A DNA stretch of 64,000 bases from Vigna angularis (taxonomy: Eukaryota > Streptophyta > Magnoliopsida > Fabales > Fabaceae). Positions 11,049 through 22,822 of this stretch are shown piece by piece; the stretch's first letter is position 1, and the number at the start of each line of letters is the position of its first letter. The notes beneath the pieces were generated by a model, which was not told the DNA's origin, did not search any database, and was given only the letters and a program-made list of their open reading frames with translations. Location: the NCBI RefSeq assembly GCF_016808095.1, contig NC_068970.1:10150501-10214500 (forward strand). Direction: 5' to 3'. The translations under genes were made by a program, and so were the position numbers.

Positions 11049-11126
11049 ACATCACTTCTTGTATGGTGGCTTGTCAAAATCAATCTCTATGGTGGCCAAA
11101 AATCTGTCTCCTCGAGATAAGATCAG
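11049..11126 (-). pseudogene. Isolated exon-like fragment, unrecognised
   Basis: On the minus strand, a TTCTAG acceptor-like site is followed by an open frame containing LILSRGDRFLATIEIDFDK and PPYKK, then a stop at about 11049. Composition is protein-like, unlike the surroundings. It could be the last exon of a gene or a transposed 3' fragment. No upstream exon was found, and I do not recognise the family. Confidence 0.25.
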
Positions 11127-11518
11127 GGAGTGCTAGAATTTTAGTTGGAGAGATCAAAGCGAAAATGAATCTTTACGGGTGCGGGAGATTATAGAGATAA
11201 GATTATTGATACTAATAAATTTTATAAAGCTGAATTAGTCTTAAAATTAACTTTTTAGGATGGTATCAAACTCTTGTAATGAAATGGTCGTTTATTTTGT
11301 TGCGTTTTAGGCATAGAGTGGATCATTAATGGGAAAGATTTGGTTGTTGAAGATATTGATGGCTGGTTTTGGATTGTAGTTTCTTAACTTGGGAATAATT
11401 TGGTTAGAAATGGCAGCAGGTAGTTTAGTTTGGAATAGATGGTTTTGGCTGGAGAGGAGACGCAAAAACATGGGTTTAGTTCATGTGTATGGTTATGTAT
11501 ACCTACCTAAGTGGTTGA

Positions 11519-11836
11519 ATGAGCCCCACCAACACTATGGAGTCCCTGATTGAAGCCCCTCCAAAACCAGCTCAAACAATCACTGTTTATGACGAGAGCA
11601 ATAAGCCTCATACACTGTTTCCACGTTTGGCAGTGCCCTACACTCTCCCATCCTCATCAAATTTAACCCATCACAATAACAATAGAGCGTTCATCGTACA
11701 AGGTTATTTGTTGTTCGTTGTTGACACAAAATCTCTACCCACACATGTTTTTCTTTATTGTACGTTCTATAGGTGCCAAGCACAAAATCATCGTATAATC
11801 ATATGCTTCTGCACCCAGATTCTTCTCATCTCTTAG
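11519..11836 (+). pseudogene. Short unrecognised open frame
   Basis: The frame contains MESLIEAPPKPAQTITVYD and then LFPRLAVPYTLPSSS, with a normal-looking amino-acid mix over its first ~55 residues, before becoming unlike protein. It ends just upstream of the hAT element at 11857. It could be a gene remnant, perhaps cut short by that insertion. No family recognised. Confidence 0.25.
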
Positions 11837-11848
11837 ACTGACCCTTTC

Positions 11849-11856
11849 CCCATGAA
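11849..11856. repeat. 8-bp target-site duplication, left copy
   Basis: CCCATGAA immediately before the element start at 11857. The identical 8-mer is at 13330-13337. Confidence 0.88.
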
Positions 11857-12546
11857 TAGGGGTGGGTAAACTGCACTATTTGCACTGCACTATAAATCTA
11901 TTACAATTAACTATAAAATAGTTTAAAAAAACTGAACTGTACTAGAAAATAGTTCACAAAAACTGAACTAAACTACTTTTTAGTTCAGTTAACTACAAAA
12001 CAATTCAGTTAACTACAATGCACCTTTTTCTAATAAATAAATGTAGTTTTGCACTAGTACAACTGTCAATGGCTAATCATCGATAGAGTTAAAAGAATTA
12101 GTTCAATTTGATTTTTTTTTAATAATTACAAACAAATAAATTAATATTCAATAACATCACAGCATTTAAAAAAATTAAATTATAAATCTATATAATTAGA
12201 ATTAGTAAATAATTATAATAAAAAATTTAAAAAAATTAATGAAATATTATTGGTACTATTTTATCATATTATTAAAATTAAATTAATAACTATAATTATT
12301 TATCATTACTATTTATTATTAATTTAAAAATATAAAATGTCTAAAATTTGATTCTCATATTAAATATAGTTTAATTTAATAATATAAATTTGTTTATATA
12401 TTATTTTATATAGATTAAAAACTTAATCTCTAAAAAATATTTCTGTTTATCTCTGTTTTGCGTTATTCGAAATATTTTTATTTTGACAATTATCTAGTTT
12501 AATATAAAAACTCTCATCTTTCTTCTCTTCTCACCTTTTTCTGAAT

Positions 12547-12603
<57 letters not shown>

Positions 12604-13329
12604 TATTTTATAATTATTTACATAAGTACTTTTATCTTTTTATTTTTACAATTATAGTTAATTTTATTAAGTTATAAAAATAATTACCAGTTTTTGAAAT
12701 ATAATTACAATATAATAAAATTTAGTTTTTTTTAAAATAGATAATTATTTTAGTATAAATTTAATAATATCATTTTATTTTAATAATTATTATAATAATA
12801 GTTAACTTTTTAAGAACAACTAATTAATACAAAAATTAATACAAAAATTATTTATCATTACTATAATTATTTATCATTACAATTTAATTATGTTGTGGAT
12901 TATCTAAACTTAAGAACAACTAATTAATACAAAAATTAACTAAATAAAAAATCCCCAATTAAGGTAAGATACTAAAATTAAATCAGAAATAAAAACTTAT
13001 AAGTTTAATATGAGAAAATTAAATCTAAAATTGTAATAATAGAACGTCAACATGACCATCAACAAAAAATATTTATAACCATATTGAATCGATGATTGAA
13101 AGAAAAAAATGATAGAAAAAGACTTTACCACAAAACATGGTAGAAGATAAACATAAAAGAGATAGTTTATGCAGTTAACTGCACTGTAACTATAAAGGTT
13201 CAGTTTTTTAAAACTGAACCACAACATGGTATAATTTAGTTATCAGTAAAAATAGTTTAGTTTTTATAGTTTAATATAGTATAGATAATCTATAGTTTAG
13301 TGCAGTTAAGTTAATTATGCCCAGCCCTA
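11857..13329. mobile_element. hAT-type non-autonomous transposon, 1473 bp
   Basis: It begins TAGGGGTGGGTAAACTGCAC and ends with the inverted counterpart ...TTATGCCCAGCCCTA. Sub-terminal regions are mutually inverted and rich in AGTTCAGTTAACT / GTTCAGTTTTTT motifs. Flanking CCCATGAA duplications (11849-11856, 13330-13337) are exact, the 8-bp size expected for hAT. The interior is very AT-rich with an (AT)n run and no transposase, so it is non-autonomous. The perfect duplications suggest a relatively recent insertion. Confidence 0.87.
12551..12598. repeat. (AT)n microsatellite inside the hAT element
   Basis: Uninterrupted AT run of about 47 bp. Confidence 0.95.
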
Positions 13330-13337
13330 CCCATGAA

Positions 13338-15074
13338 TGTATGTGCAGATTATCCTTCACTCTCTTCCTGTCCTTTCTTTCTATCCATCTCTAATTGGAA
13401 AAACTGTAGAACCCAAGTATTTGAGCCTTGCAATTATGCTTTTGCTTTTAATTGGTATTTATAACCAATTCATTCAAAGTATAGTTGGATTATTAATTTA
13501 GGAGCATCACATTTTCACATCCAATAATTTTTTATATTCAACTTAAATTTAACATTTTGTTCATTTATCTTTTCTTTTCTTCATAAATACAAAAATTATT
13601 TCGGATTAATTTATATATGATGTAACTCAAAAACCAATTTAAAAATTGAATTGAATTAAGTGATTTAGTTTTTTACTGATATATCTAACTTTTTTCTTTT
13701 AACTTGTACACACGTTATGAATTGAAAACTAGCCTTTTTCTGGTTTCCCGCTGGTAGTGTTCTAATCTTCTTCTTTTTTCCTTTGTAAGGAAAAAAAAAG
13801 GCTTTGGTGGTTTATTTCAATGACCTCTCTTTCTAACTATTTTACCCTTCTAGTTCATTATATACATTTCAAGTGAAATTTGGACACATAAGCTACCAGT
13901 ATTAAAGTTTTTAAATGAGACAACTTTGGGTAAATAACATAGACAAAATAATTATCTGGGGCTACGATAAATGTCTTATAAATGTACGTTGCAATTTAGA
14001 AAGCTAAAAGATAAAGTTATACTGCAACTGATAAATTACGTGAAAGAGCACGTTACATCATGATACGAATGTTTTACGCACAAATAAAGTGGGAAAGTCC
14101 TTTTTATTGAACCTTTAATAAAATAAAAAAAGTAGCAATTCTAAAACGAAACGCAAACACCAACACTCATACATGTATAGTTTGGTCCTGATAAATACGA
14201 TTAAACAATTCTCTACGTTAAAGAGCACCGCTATATAACACGAATGTTTTTTGCAAGAAAGAATGCGATATCAAGTGGGAAAGCCTTCCTTTTATGATTC
14301 TATGAACAAATAAAGAAAAAATAGGTTTGAAATGTGTACCTATAGTCTATAACTGAATAAGAAATGACATCTAACTAAACTATTAAATTGTGATGAAGAA
14401 ACAAAACAATTAGCCTCAAAATGCGAATTAAGACATCATTGTTCATTCATTCTAGGGGCTAGTGTGGAGCAAACATTGGAAACCAACAATAATTTTCTTT
14501 ATACGCAATTTCATTCACATTATTCATACAATTAAGCAATTTTACTTTTTTAAAAAACATTAAGTTGCTTAAGTTAAAACTCCCTTTTCTTTCAGACGTA
14601 AATGCATTCCCTATTTTGTGGTTAATAAAAGCATCATGCCATCACCGTATGAAGGCATATATATCCTTAATCATTCATGAAAGTTTGTTACATCCCAAGT
14701 TTTTAGTTTTTAATATTTGTTTGAAAATGTTTATTTTTTATGTTTAATTTATCATTCAAAGTAATATTTTAAAAACTCACTTTTATCACAGAAATGAGAG
14801 CATCATATAAGAATTAGTTACCTTGCTTTGGAGAAAGGAAGAGATGAAAACTCACTTTTATTACAGAAAGATAAAATTGTTTTTGTTTATCTTTTCAGTT
14901 ATTATTTTTAATATATATAAATATATATTTATCTCTTATGATTCAACTTTAAAAATTATCTCAGGTACTACTTATTTTCTTTCTATCCTTTCTTCTTTCC
15001 CTTACTATATATATAAATCCTTCTTTAGTAGTTTTCTAATGATAGGAATAATATGAATTATTTACGATTTGTTT
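13338..15074. other. AT-rich intergenic DNA
   Basis: Short open frames at 14565-14747 and 14823-15056 translate to Phe/Ile/Tyr/Lys-rich strings without recognisable domains. No gene is supported. Confidence 0.55.
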
Positions 15075-15445
15075 CGCAAAATATATCCATTTCAAAAAGT
15101 AAATCACCCAAATAAATCTATCTGATTTCTAAACTAAACTCGTTTACTCTTCACACATTCCGAATTCTTAATAGTGAATACTGTCACTAAATTTTCTTTT
15201 CCTCCTTTTTTCCAAATTTTTAACAAACAATAGAAAAATTAGACAAGAAAAATCAACTTTTCAGGAATTAAATTTCGTTCGGTTTTCAGTACGGAGTAGG
15301 TGCGTTGAGAATTCCGTTTTTAGAGAGTCAAATTCTTGAAATGAATTCTCAACGTGAACAGTAAATAGGTGTAGTTTAAAAATTAAAGTAAGAATTGATT
15401 TATTTGGGTAAGCTTTTTTAAATGAATTTATTTTGAAAAAAAAAA
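15075..15445. mobile_element. Imperfect foldback (MITE-like) element
   Basis: The left arm from about 15075 (TCCATTTCAAAAAG, ACCCAAATAAATC, CGTTTACTCTTCAC) is the imperfect inverse of the right arm to about 15445 (GTGAACAGTAAATAGG, GATTTATTTGGGTAAGC, AAATGAATTTATTTTG). No clear target duplication was identified, so the superfamily is unassigned. Confidence 0.5.
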
Positions 15446-16330
15446 GTATTTAACGAAAAAAAAGAAATAAATATTTTAAAGTGGTAAAAAATTATTTTTT
15501 TCTCTTAATTTATTCTTCATTTTTTTCAACCAAACACTTGTTAAATGTTTTTTTTTATTGCTAGTACAATTTTATCGTATTAATTTATTTTTATACCTAC
15601 CAAACTCGACATAAATAATTTTTGAAGAAAAAAATACAAACTTTTATGAAGATACAAATTTTTGTGAACCAGAAGAGAAGCGGAGGTAGAAGGAAACTTA
15701 CTATCTCAAAGGTCAAAGGAACACAGAAAGAATAACCGACCTATTATTAGTGCAGAGTGATTTAGAACGTTTCCAACAAGAGTTTCTTACCGTTTCCTTA
15801 ATTTTAAGGATCTCGCATCAAAATAATAATATTCTGAACAAATAACGCTTATAATTTAATGTTGATAAAAAACTTTCTATGTTGGTGTTAATTTTCATAA
15901 TGTAAAATAATTTATTTTTTATTATATAAATATATAAATATTAGTCTTAATCCTGAATTAAAGCCCTAAAAGATAAAGTAAGAAATTTAAGTTATAAATA
16001 ATAAAATGCATCCCTAATGTATGATGCATTTGCATGTTATATTTGATGTTGGTTTTGGTAATGAATAGAGAAAATAGTTTAGTTTACATGGTTGTTTTGG
16101 TAGGGAAAGAAGATGAAGTGATGAAAGGAAGCATGATTTTACAGCTATGCCTATGGTGGCTAGGTCCTATCGCTTGAGGGACAAGTAAAGCAGGAGTTGT
16201 AAAAAAAAAAAGAGGTACTCTGTGCCTAGTAACGGTAGGTTCAGTTATAAATGAGTACCTAATTTATGTTTTCTAGATGCACCAAATTTAATTGAACTGA
16301 ATTATTTTGACCATTAATTGAATCGAAGGA
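15446..16330. other. Intergenic DNA upstream of MIR319
   Basis: AT-rich. No gene is supported. The last few hundred bases are the presumptive promoter region of the microRNA gene. Confidence 0.5.
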
Positions 16331-16338
16331 AAAGTGCT

Positions 16339-16344
16339 TATAAA
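16339..16344 (+). promoter_or_regulatory. TATA box of the MIR319 gene
   Basis: TATAAA in the context GTGCTTATAAAGGACC. It lies about 55-60 bp before the hairpin base and is followed by a CT-rich leader, consistent with Pol II initiation near 16370. Confidence 0.6.
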
Positions 16345-16396
16345 GGACCTTCTTTTCCTTCTTACCTACACTCTCATTCATTCCTGTTTGTTCATC

Positions 16397-16500
16397 TGTG
16401 AAAGATGCAGAAATAGGAGTTCTCTTGCAGCCCAAAACACCCTCTGCATCAACTTCATGCTGTTTTGGACTGAAGGGAGCTCCTTCTTCTTCACTTTCCT
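16397..16500 (+). ncRNA. MIR319: miR319-family microRNA precursor (compact hairpin)
   Basis: Positions 16465-16485 begin TTGGACTGAAGG and end AGCTCCTT, matching the 21-nt miR319 family sequence (the variant ending in CUCCUU). miR319 cleaves mRNAs of TCP transcription factors that control leaf growth. The opposing arm, about 16411-16435, pairs with it through nearly its whole length with G:U pairs, one bulged G (near 16427) and an A-C mismatch. Pairing continues past the mature 3' end through GAAAGATGCAGAAA versus TTCTTCTTCACTTTC. A small apical stem (GCAT/ATGC) closes the loop around 16450. The mature RNA is on the 3' arm, as in the family. The foldback is only about 100 nt, shorter than the long (about 180 nt) precursors typical of MIR319. 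Open frames on both strands here are shadows. Confidence 0.85.
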
Positions 16501-16559
16501 CTATCAACCTCAAACCTTTCCTTCATTCAACTATTTTCACCCTTTTTCAGCTTTCAATT

Positions 16560-18130
16560 CCTTTGCAAAGGTAAAAACTAAATATTTCCTCAGTATCCTT
16601 TTTCATCTTGCAGATTCCATCACAAAGGGATCTTTTACCGATCCAATATTTAATTTCAGAAAATTTCTGAATCAAATTTATCTTTTCTTTTGCCTTTTAT
16701 ATTCCTACGCTTCTGTCAAACTTATTTTTCTTTTAACATCTTCACTATTTGTTGAATATGCTTCAACATGAGTGGCATAACCAAAGCTATTAAAGGATCG
16801 GTATTGAACTGTTTCTCCATGGTATGCTACCCCAATTGTTTTATTTTCAAATACAGAGAGCTTCCCAGTTGCTAAGCATTCTTCTTTACATCTTCGAGAA
16901 CTTTTAATTTGAGAAATTCTACTTTTTGTGTATCCAAATTCATTCAATTATTGAGAAAAAAAAATATAAAAAGACAGATATATTTCTCTGTCTATTTTAT
17001 TTTGGTCTTACTGGATGTGTAGGGTGTTTGCCACGAAATCCTTGTTGTTCAAGAACTACACCAGTTGTTATTTAAACTCATTTCTTCATACACCTTAATT
17101 CCTTAAAAATATACACATCGTGTGCAGTAACCTTCTCTATTATAATTTCCCAAAATTATAGTTTATTTCTCTCTGCAATCATCGGGTTGAGACACTAATT
17201 AAGGTTTAATCAACCTCGCTTTGGACAACTAGATTTGAAGGGTAAATGTTGCAGATTTCAAATTTTATTAAACTGAAAAATCTTCTTAAAACTTTTTAGT
17301 GGTTATTAAAACAAATTTAATTTGATCTGATCCTGCAGAGATTTGGTCTAAACTTATTCCTGAACTTAGTTTGCAATAGATTTAATAAACACTTGGTATA
17401 AATAAAACTGTTTTCTCATACTCCTCTTCCGTATTTTCTTCTTTTATAATTTTAAATTTGGTCAAATTCATTCTTAAACTCGATTTTCAAAAGATTTTAA
17501 AAAGAACACTTAGTATAAATACACTAATGTTTTTTCTTCCTGATCTGTTATAGCAAATTATTATTGGAAATCATAGTTTATATCTAACTTGCTCGTTTTT
17601 GTAAGTAGTCTCCAAAAAGGTTATAAACTTATACATTTAATTTTTGCGAGTTTCTGACTCAGTTAACGTAAAAACGTATAATTTTTCTCAGTTGCATAAA
17701 AAAAGTTGTTAGTTAAGCTGTCTAAATTATTGTCGGAACATGTTACATCCTGAAAGCAATTTTTTTAAAATTCCTTGAAGAAAATGAATGAATTTACACG
17801 TTCAATTCATGAGACTGGAACTCGGGCATTAGGCAGAAAAATTATTGTAAAGTATAAATCTTTACGTATAATTATATCAAGGAGTTCACAACCTATCAGA
17901 AACTGTGATCTTAGACTGCTAGGAGTAAATGGGTTATCAGTTCACGCGCAGTCCAGACCACTGAAGATAGGTGATGGTGTTGCAGGTACTATAACAGCTC
18001 GGTAAACGACAAAAACGTTGAAGAAAGATTTTTACTATCATGAAGAAAATTTTATTACAATTACTAACATACAACATAATTTACAAGCGATAATTTTGTA
18101 CAGGCAGACATGACATTGCAAGTGTTTGAA
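16560..18130. other. Intergenic DNA downstream of MIR319
   Basis: No supported gene. Open frames at 16705-16947 (minus) and 17775-18005 (plus) have no recognisable domain or exon context. The first part may be the 3' part of the primary microRNA transcript. Confidence 0.5.
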
Positions 18131-18138
18131 ACTTAGTA

Positions 18139-18911
18139 CTACATAGGGATCATTTGCTGAATCTGGCGCTGTCGGTTTGGAATATTGCAATTGAAGCGAG
18201 AGCATGACCATAGTTTGTCCTCTGATAAAGGCACCATAGGGATGTTATCACAGTTGCAGATTTCGATCATCATGCCATCTGGGTCATGGAAGAATAGCTG
18301 ATCAACGTAGATTCCGCTTTCCTCTACTCTGCTCTTCACGTACTCTATCTCCATTTGCTGCAGTCTTTTCTCCACAGCTGCTGTACTTTCACACTGCAAC
18401 AATGCATAATTCCTTCGTTAAGTATATTATATGTATTAAAGACTATGCATCAAAGTTGAAATGGCACAGGAAGAGAGAAAAATACTTGGAAAGAAATGTG
18501 GTTGTCCTTAGGATTAATGGGAGTAGTTTTGGGCATGCCTCGTGGCTCTTCTGATTGGAGAAGGTGTATCCCAATGCCATAATTGAATAACCTACCAGGA
18601 TCAATATCAAACAAAAAGGCAATTAATCAGTATATTCAATTTCTATGCAAATTTCTGTTTCATATGCTTTGGCTTTAGCTTTAGTTAAGAGCATATTGAA
18701 TTAACCAAAGTTTCTGTCAAATTTTTGCAATGATATATGCTCACAGTAATACAAATGATTAAGCTTACCATGCACCATTGAAGTCTAACGAAGTAGGTCT
18801 TTTAACAGGAGAAAACCCGAGAACGTTTACGTAAAACTCAACGGACTTCTCCAGTGATGCACACACAAGTGAGATATGATTCAATGACTTGAGTTGCAGA
18901 GGGTTCGACAT
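18139..18911 (-). CDS. Glyoxalase I-like VOC superfamily protein
   Basis: Three exons on the minus strand, 18911-18769, 18591-18486 and 18393-18139, with GT-AG introns and consistent phases (a Trp codon is split at the first junction), give 167 residues. Conserved stretches are LKSLNHISLVCASLEKSVEF, LFNYGIGIHLLQSEEPRGMP, KDNHISFQCES and YVDQLFFHDPDGMMIEICNC. The NHIS, HLLQSE, NHIS and MIEICN sites supply the His/Glu metal-ligand pattern of the vicinal-oxygen-chelate fold. It resembles the plant GLYI-4/GLYI-7-like group, proteins of about 170-175 residues linked to methylglyoxal handling and stress. Whether this group has true lactoylglutathione lyase activity is uncertain. The start is the ATG before SNPLQLKSLNHIS, with an upstream TATA box. 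The C-terminus after NIPMVPL is variable in the family. No transit peptide is seen. Confidence 0.92.
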
Positions 18912-19083
18912 TCCTTCTGTCCCTTTTGGGTTCTATCAATCAGCAAAACAGTTAAGAAGAAAGAAGATGAGAAAGTGGTTCTTCTGAGAGGTATATGGCG
19001 GTGCAGAAATTAGTTTCAAGCGTATCGAAGAATGTTGTCGATAAGATAGAGAAAAACGAGGTTGGCCTATGTTATGCGTGCTT

Positions 19084-19093
19084 CTATTTATAG
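19084..19093 (-). promoter_or_regulatory. TATA box of the glyoxalase-like gene
   Basis: CTATAAATAG on the minus strand, about 175 bp upstream of the ATG at 18911. The leader between them is CT-rich, typical for a plant promoter. Confidence 0.6.
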
Positions 19094-19199
19094 TGGGTTG
19101 TTAGGGATATGCAAATATTTTTTCCTGCATGTTTTAGAAGTTTCGTGTTTGAAGTTGGGATTGGATTCAGACAACGATTTGGTTACACGTAGATTTCTT

Positions 19200-21523
19200 G
19201 TTGATGAATCAGGACCAGACAGCAAGTAACACTTATCTTGTTTCACCGACACGTTAGTTTGTGTGTGTCGTAGTGACCTAGTCTATTACTTTTTGTAGCG
19301 GACAAAAACATGTCATTGCTCAAACTGCGGATAAGTATTGAGAAACTTGCAATTCAAACGCAGATAACTGTCAACATGAACCTTCCAACAACCATTTTTT
19401 ATTTTCTATCCGATTCTTAACAAGTGAAAGTTCTTTCTATTATTTCAGAATTATTATTTTTAATTCAGGGTTAAAAAAATAAAATACTTTGACTAAAATT
19501 AAATTAAATCTTAATCATATTATTATTATATACTCAAAAATAAAAAATACCACGATTCAAATCTATCAAATTATACATTGTAAGGATTTGGACGAGATGT
19601 TTTTTAGGTTCCACTATGTTTGGTCTTCAAATTTCGGGGCTAATTTTATTTCTTTTAGTCTTAGAAATATTTATTTAGTTCCTAAACATTAATTTCGAAG
19701 GATTATAGTCAACTTTAAACCTTAAACGTGTAATGTAAACCTTAAATCATAAAAAACTTACTTTAATTTAGAGATTAAAATCGTTTTTAATTTTGAAAGA
19801 CTAAAATTCAAGACACCAAAATCAAAATTATTCAAATTTCAGGAATTAAAAATATAACTCAACTTTTTTCCACGCAAGAAAATATAGAACTGAGAAGAAT
19901 GCAAAAAAAAAAAATGAGTGATTGACGCAAGAAATTTCATTAAAAAAAAGTCAAAGGATGTTTTTAGGAAATAAGCCCACAATTTTATTTATTTATTTAT
20001 TAAAATACAAATCTAGGTGATCTTTCGTTTATTGACACTGTGTTTGTTACAAAATATAATTATATTAATTTTTAATTAATATCGGCATTGAAATAATATT
20101 AGTTGTACATAGAAATTAAAGTTTTAATATACATAATTAGATCTCAGGTAAAAATCTTTATCCTTTAAGTGCAACGCATTTTTTTTACTTTTCAATCATA
20201 AAAGATGTATAATTTACTAATTAAGGTATGATATGGTTTGAATTTTCAAATTGATAATCGAAGTATAATTTTAATTCATATTCATGACCTACTAAGTTTA
20301 GAAATCTTACCAGATTTTATCCGATTATATTTAAAAGTACTAGCAGTAAAATATCATTAGGGTTTGAATGAATCCAAGTTATTAAGAGGAATAATTTCAT
20401 AAGTATGATGATTTCTGAGTTCGTGAAGGACTAATAAACTATTTGTTAAGTTTTTCTTTTCTTTTTATGGTATTCACGCGAGATTTTGTGTATAAAATTT
20501 GTTGAATTTTTAGATTGAAAGGGAATAGTTTTTATTTAAATTTTTAATTAAATATGGATGAGACTGGTCAAATCAAAGTAGTATTAAGAACCTTCTAAAT
20601 AATTATAAAATTGAAGATGCTCTTAATTCCAGTTTCGCCTTGCAACGTAATCATAATAACAGTTTGAGTATAAAAGTTTAAATTGAATTGATTAAAACAA
20701 CAGTTAAATGTTTAATAGTTTAATGCTAAATCATGATTTAATCAATATAGTAAATTAATTTTTAAAAATATATAATATTTTTTAGGGTGAGTATGAGATA
20801 GATTGTGGTAAATTTAATTCTTTTATGTTAAATTATTTAATAAACAAGTAAAACATAAATTATTAATTGTATATTTTAAACTAAATAATTGCATTTTATT
20901 ATTAAAATGACAGTTTTTATCATTAATAGATAAATGTTTAAAAAGGTATACTCGTTAAAAACATTGAGTTGAGTTGGACCAGCTTAAAGTTTCTATAGTT
21001 TTTGTAATACTTAAAACTCAAACTCCTAATGTTTTGGTAAGTAGAACGTGCTATTATAACATTAAAGTTTAACCACAGAGCAGTTTTTCCGCATCTGATT
21101 AGTTTTGAGAGTTAAATTAAACTTTGGTAAATGATATTATATGATTATGTTAAGAAAACGTAAAGGTGGACAAAGAAACTACTAAATATTTAAAGTAATA
21201 AATGAAATCAAATTTATTAAAAGAATGAAAACTAAATTTTAAAATAATAATAATAATAAACACATGCGTGGATGTCAGTGATGAACAGTTACATGCCTCG
21301 TCTCCCAAAAGGTCCATGATGTTAACCTATTAAATGTCGACAATTTTGTGAATAAACAGAACCAAAAAAACTGGGATATTTAGGCTAACGCTTTGCTGAT
21401 AAAGAAATGTATTATAAGTACAATATGAAATTTAAAAAATAAAAAAAAAAATCTTCCTTCTTAATCACACTTCTCCTCTGATTTTAGTTTCTAAAAAATA
21501 TCCTATTATTATGTTTCAAATCG

Positions 21524-21569
<46 letters not shown>

Positions 21570-22800
21570 GTCAGTTAAGTAAAATTATGTTATAATTTTG
21601 TTTTTAAAGATAAAAGAGAAAAAAAATATTTAAATTATCTTGAACTTTTAATATATGTTATTAAAAAATTGGAAACTGTAGCAATGTCAGTGGTTTTCAA
21701 AACTTTCATAAAGTTCACATTGCTACAAGAACTCCAACTTAATGACAAAAAGATTTTAGGGGAGATTACATGAGAAGAAGACACTTGTTAACAATCTAGA
21801 CATGCAGAGCTGGACAATGATCAAATCACAAGTTACTTTCCAAAACCTTAGAATCTAATGTTGCTATTTTTATGGATAACCAGTTTCAAGATTACATTAC
21901 CTTTTTCTTTTACAATTGTCAAAATCCAGATATTATAAATTTGTCTTAAGATGGTTTAATATGTTAGACAAAATCTAAGTGTATTGATAAAAATAATTCT
22001 ATATTTTGAAATATAAAACTATTAGACATAAAACTGAAGTGATTTTGAAAATCTCTGCCTTCCATTATGAATTATAAGAAAAGGTTACCTTGTTCATTTT
22101 CCCATCACACGTAATGTTTAAACAAATTATTTGTCGTCAGGTAAAATATTCTCCCCTTCCATTTAACCAAATATTATAAGAAAAATAATACCTCTTAGAT
22201 TATAAATTTTCCTTTCTTATTTGATTTTAAGCCACTTATCACAATATTATTGTCTACGTCTTCTAATAGAAAGTCTCAATAATTTGAATTATATGTTTTG
22301 ATTAAAGAATCTCATTCTCTACTCGAAAATAGAGAAAGTATTAATTTTTTAGTTTTATTGGAAGGAAATATTTATTTATTGAAAGATTTCTTTTTTGGAA
22401 ATATATTCCCTTTTCATCCAAAAAAACCTGTAAAAAAAGTTTTCCTAGGCTTGTTTTTAATTAAATCTATCAATGTTGTAAAATAGAAGTGCATTTTGAA
22501 GATATTTCTGGAAAATAAGATAACGTGAGAGTTAATTAATAAGATAAAATATATCAAATTGTTAAATCCAAATTTGCTGAGAATCTGCTCATACCATATT
22601 AATGAGATAGATGGAGTAACGAATCCTATTTTTTCAGAAAAGAGAAATGGAGTTGGAATGAAGCTTCCACGTGTTTTTGTTTTGTTTAATTGAAATTGAG
22701 AATGAAATGATTTTGAAATAAAAGAGTTGGAGGAAGATTCGAAGGGTTCCTGAATAAATAGAGACACGAAAGGAATCTCCCTTACTTACATCAACAAATC
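19200..22800. other. AT-rich intergenic DNA
   Basis: No gene, RNA gene or structured repeat could be supported apart from an (AT)n microsatellite. Open frames at 19489-19692 and 22298-22767 are low-complexity. Confidence 0.55.
21526..21564. repeat. (TA)n microsatellite
   Basis: Uninterrupted TA run of about 39 bp. Confidence 0.95.
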
Positions 22801-22822
22801 CTTATTATTTTTATGGAGGAAC

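Noticed and set aside
16259..16771. Open frames on both strands over the MIR319 hairpin
   Set aside because: The sequence is explained by the microRNA precursor and its CT-rich leader; no domain or homologue is recognised.
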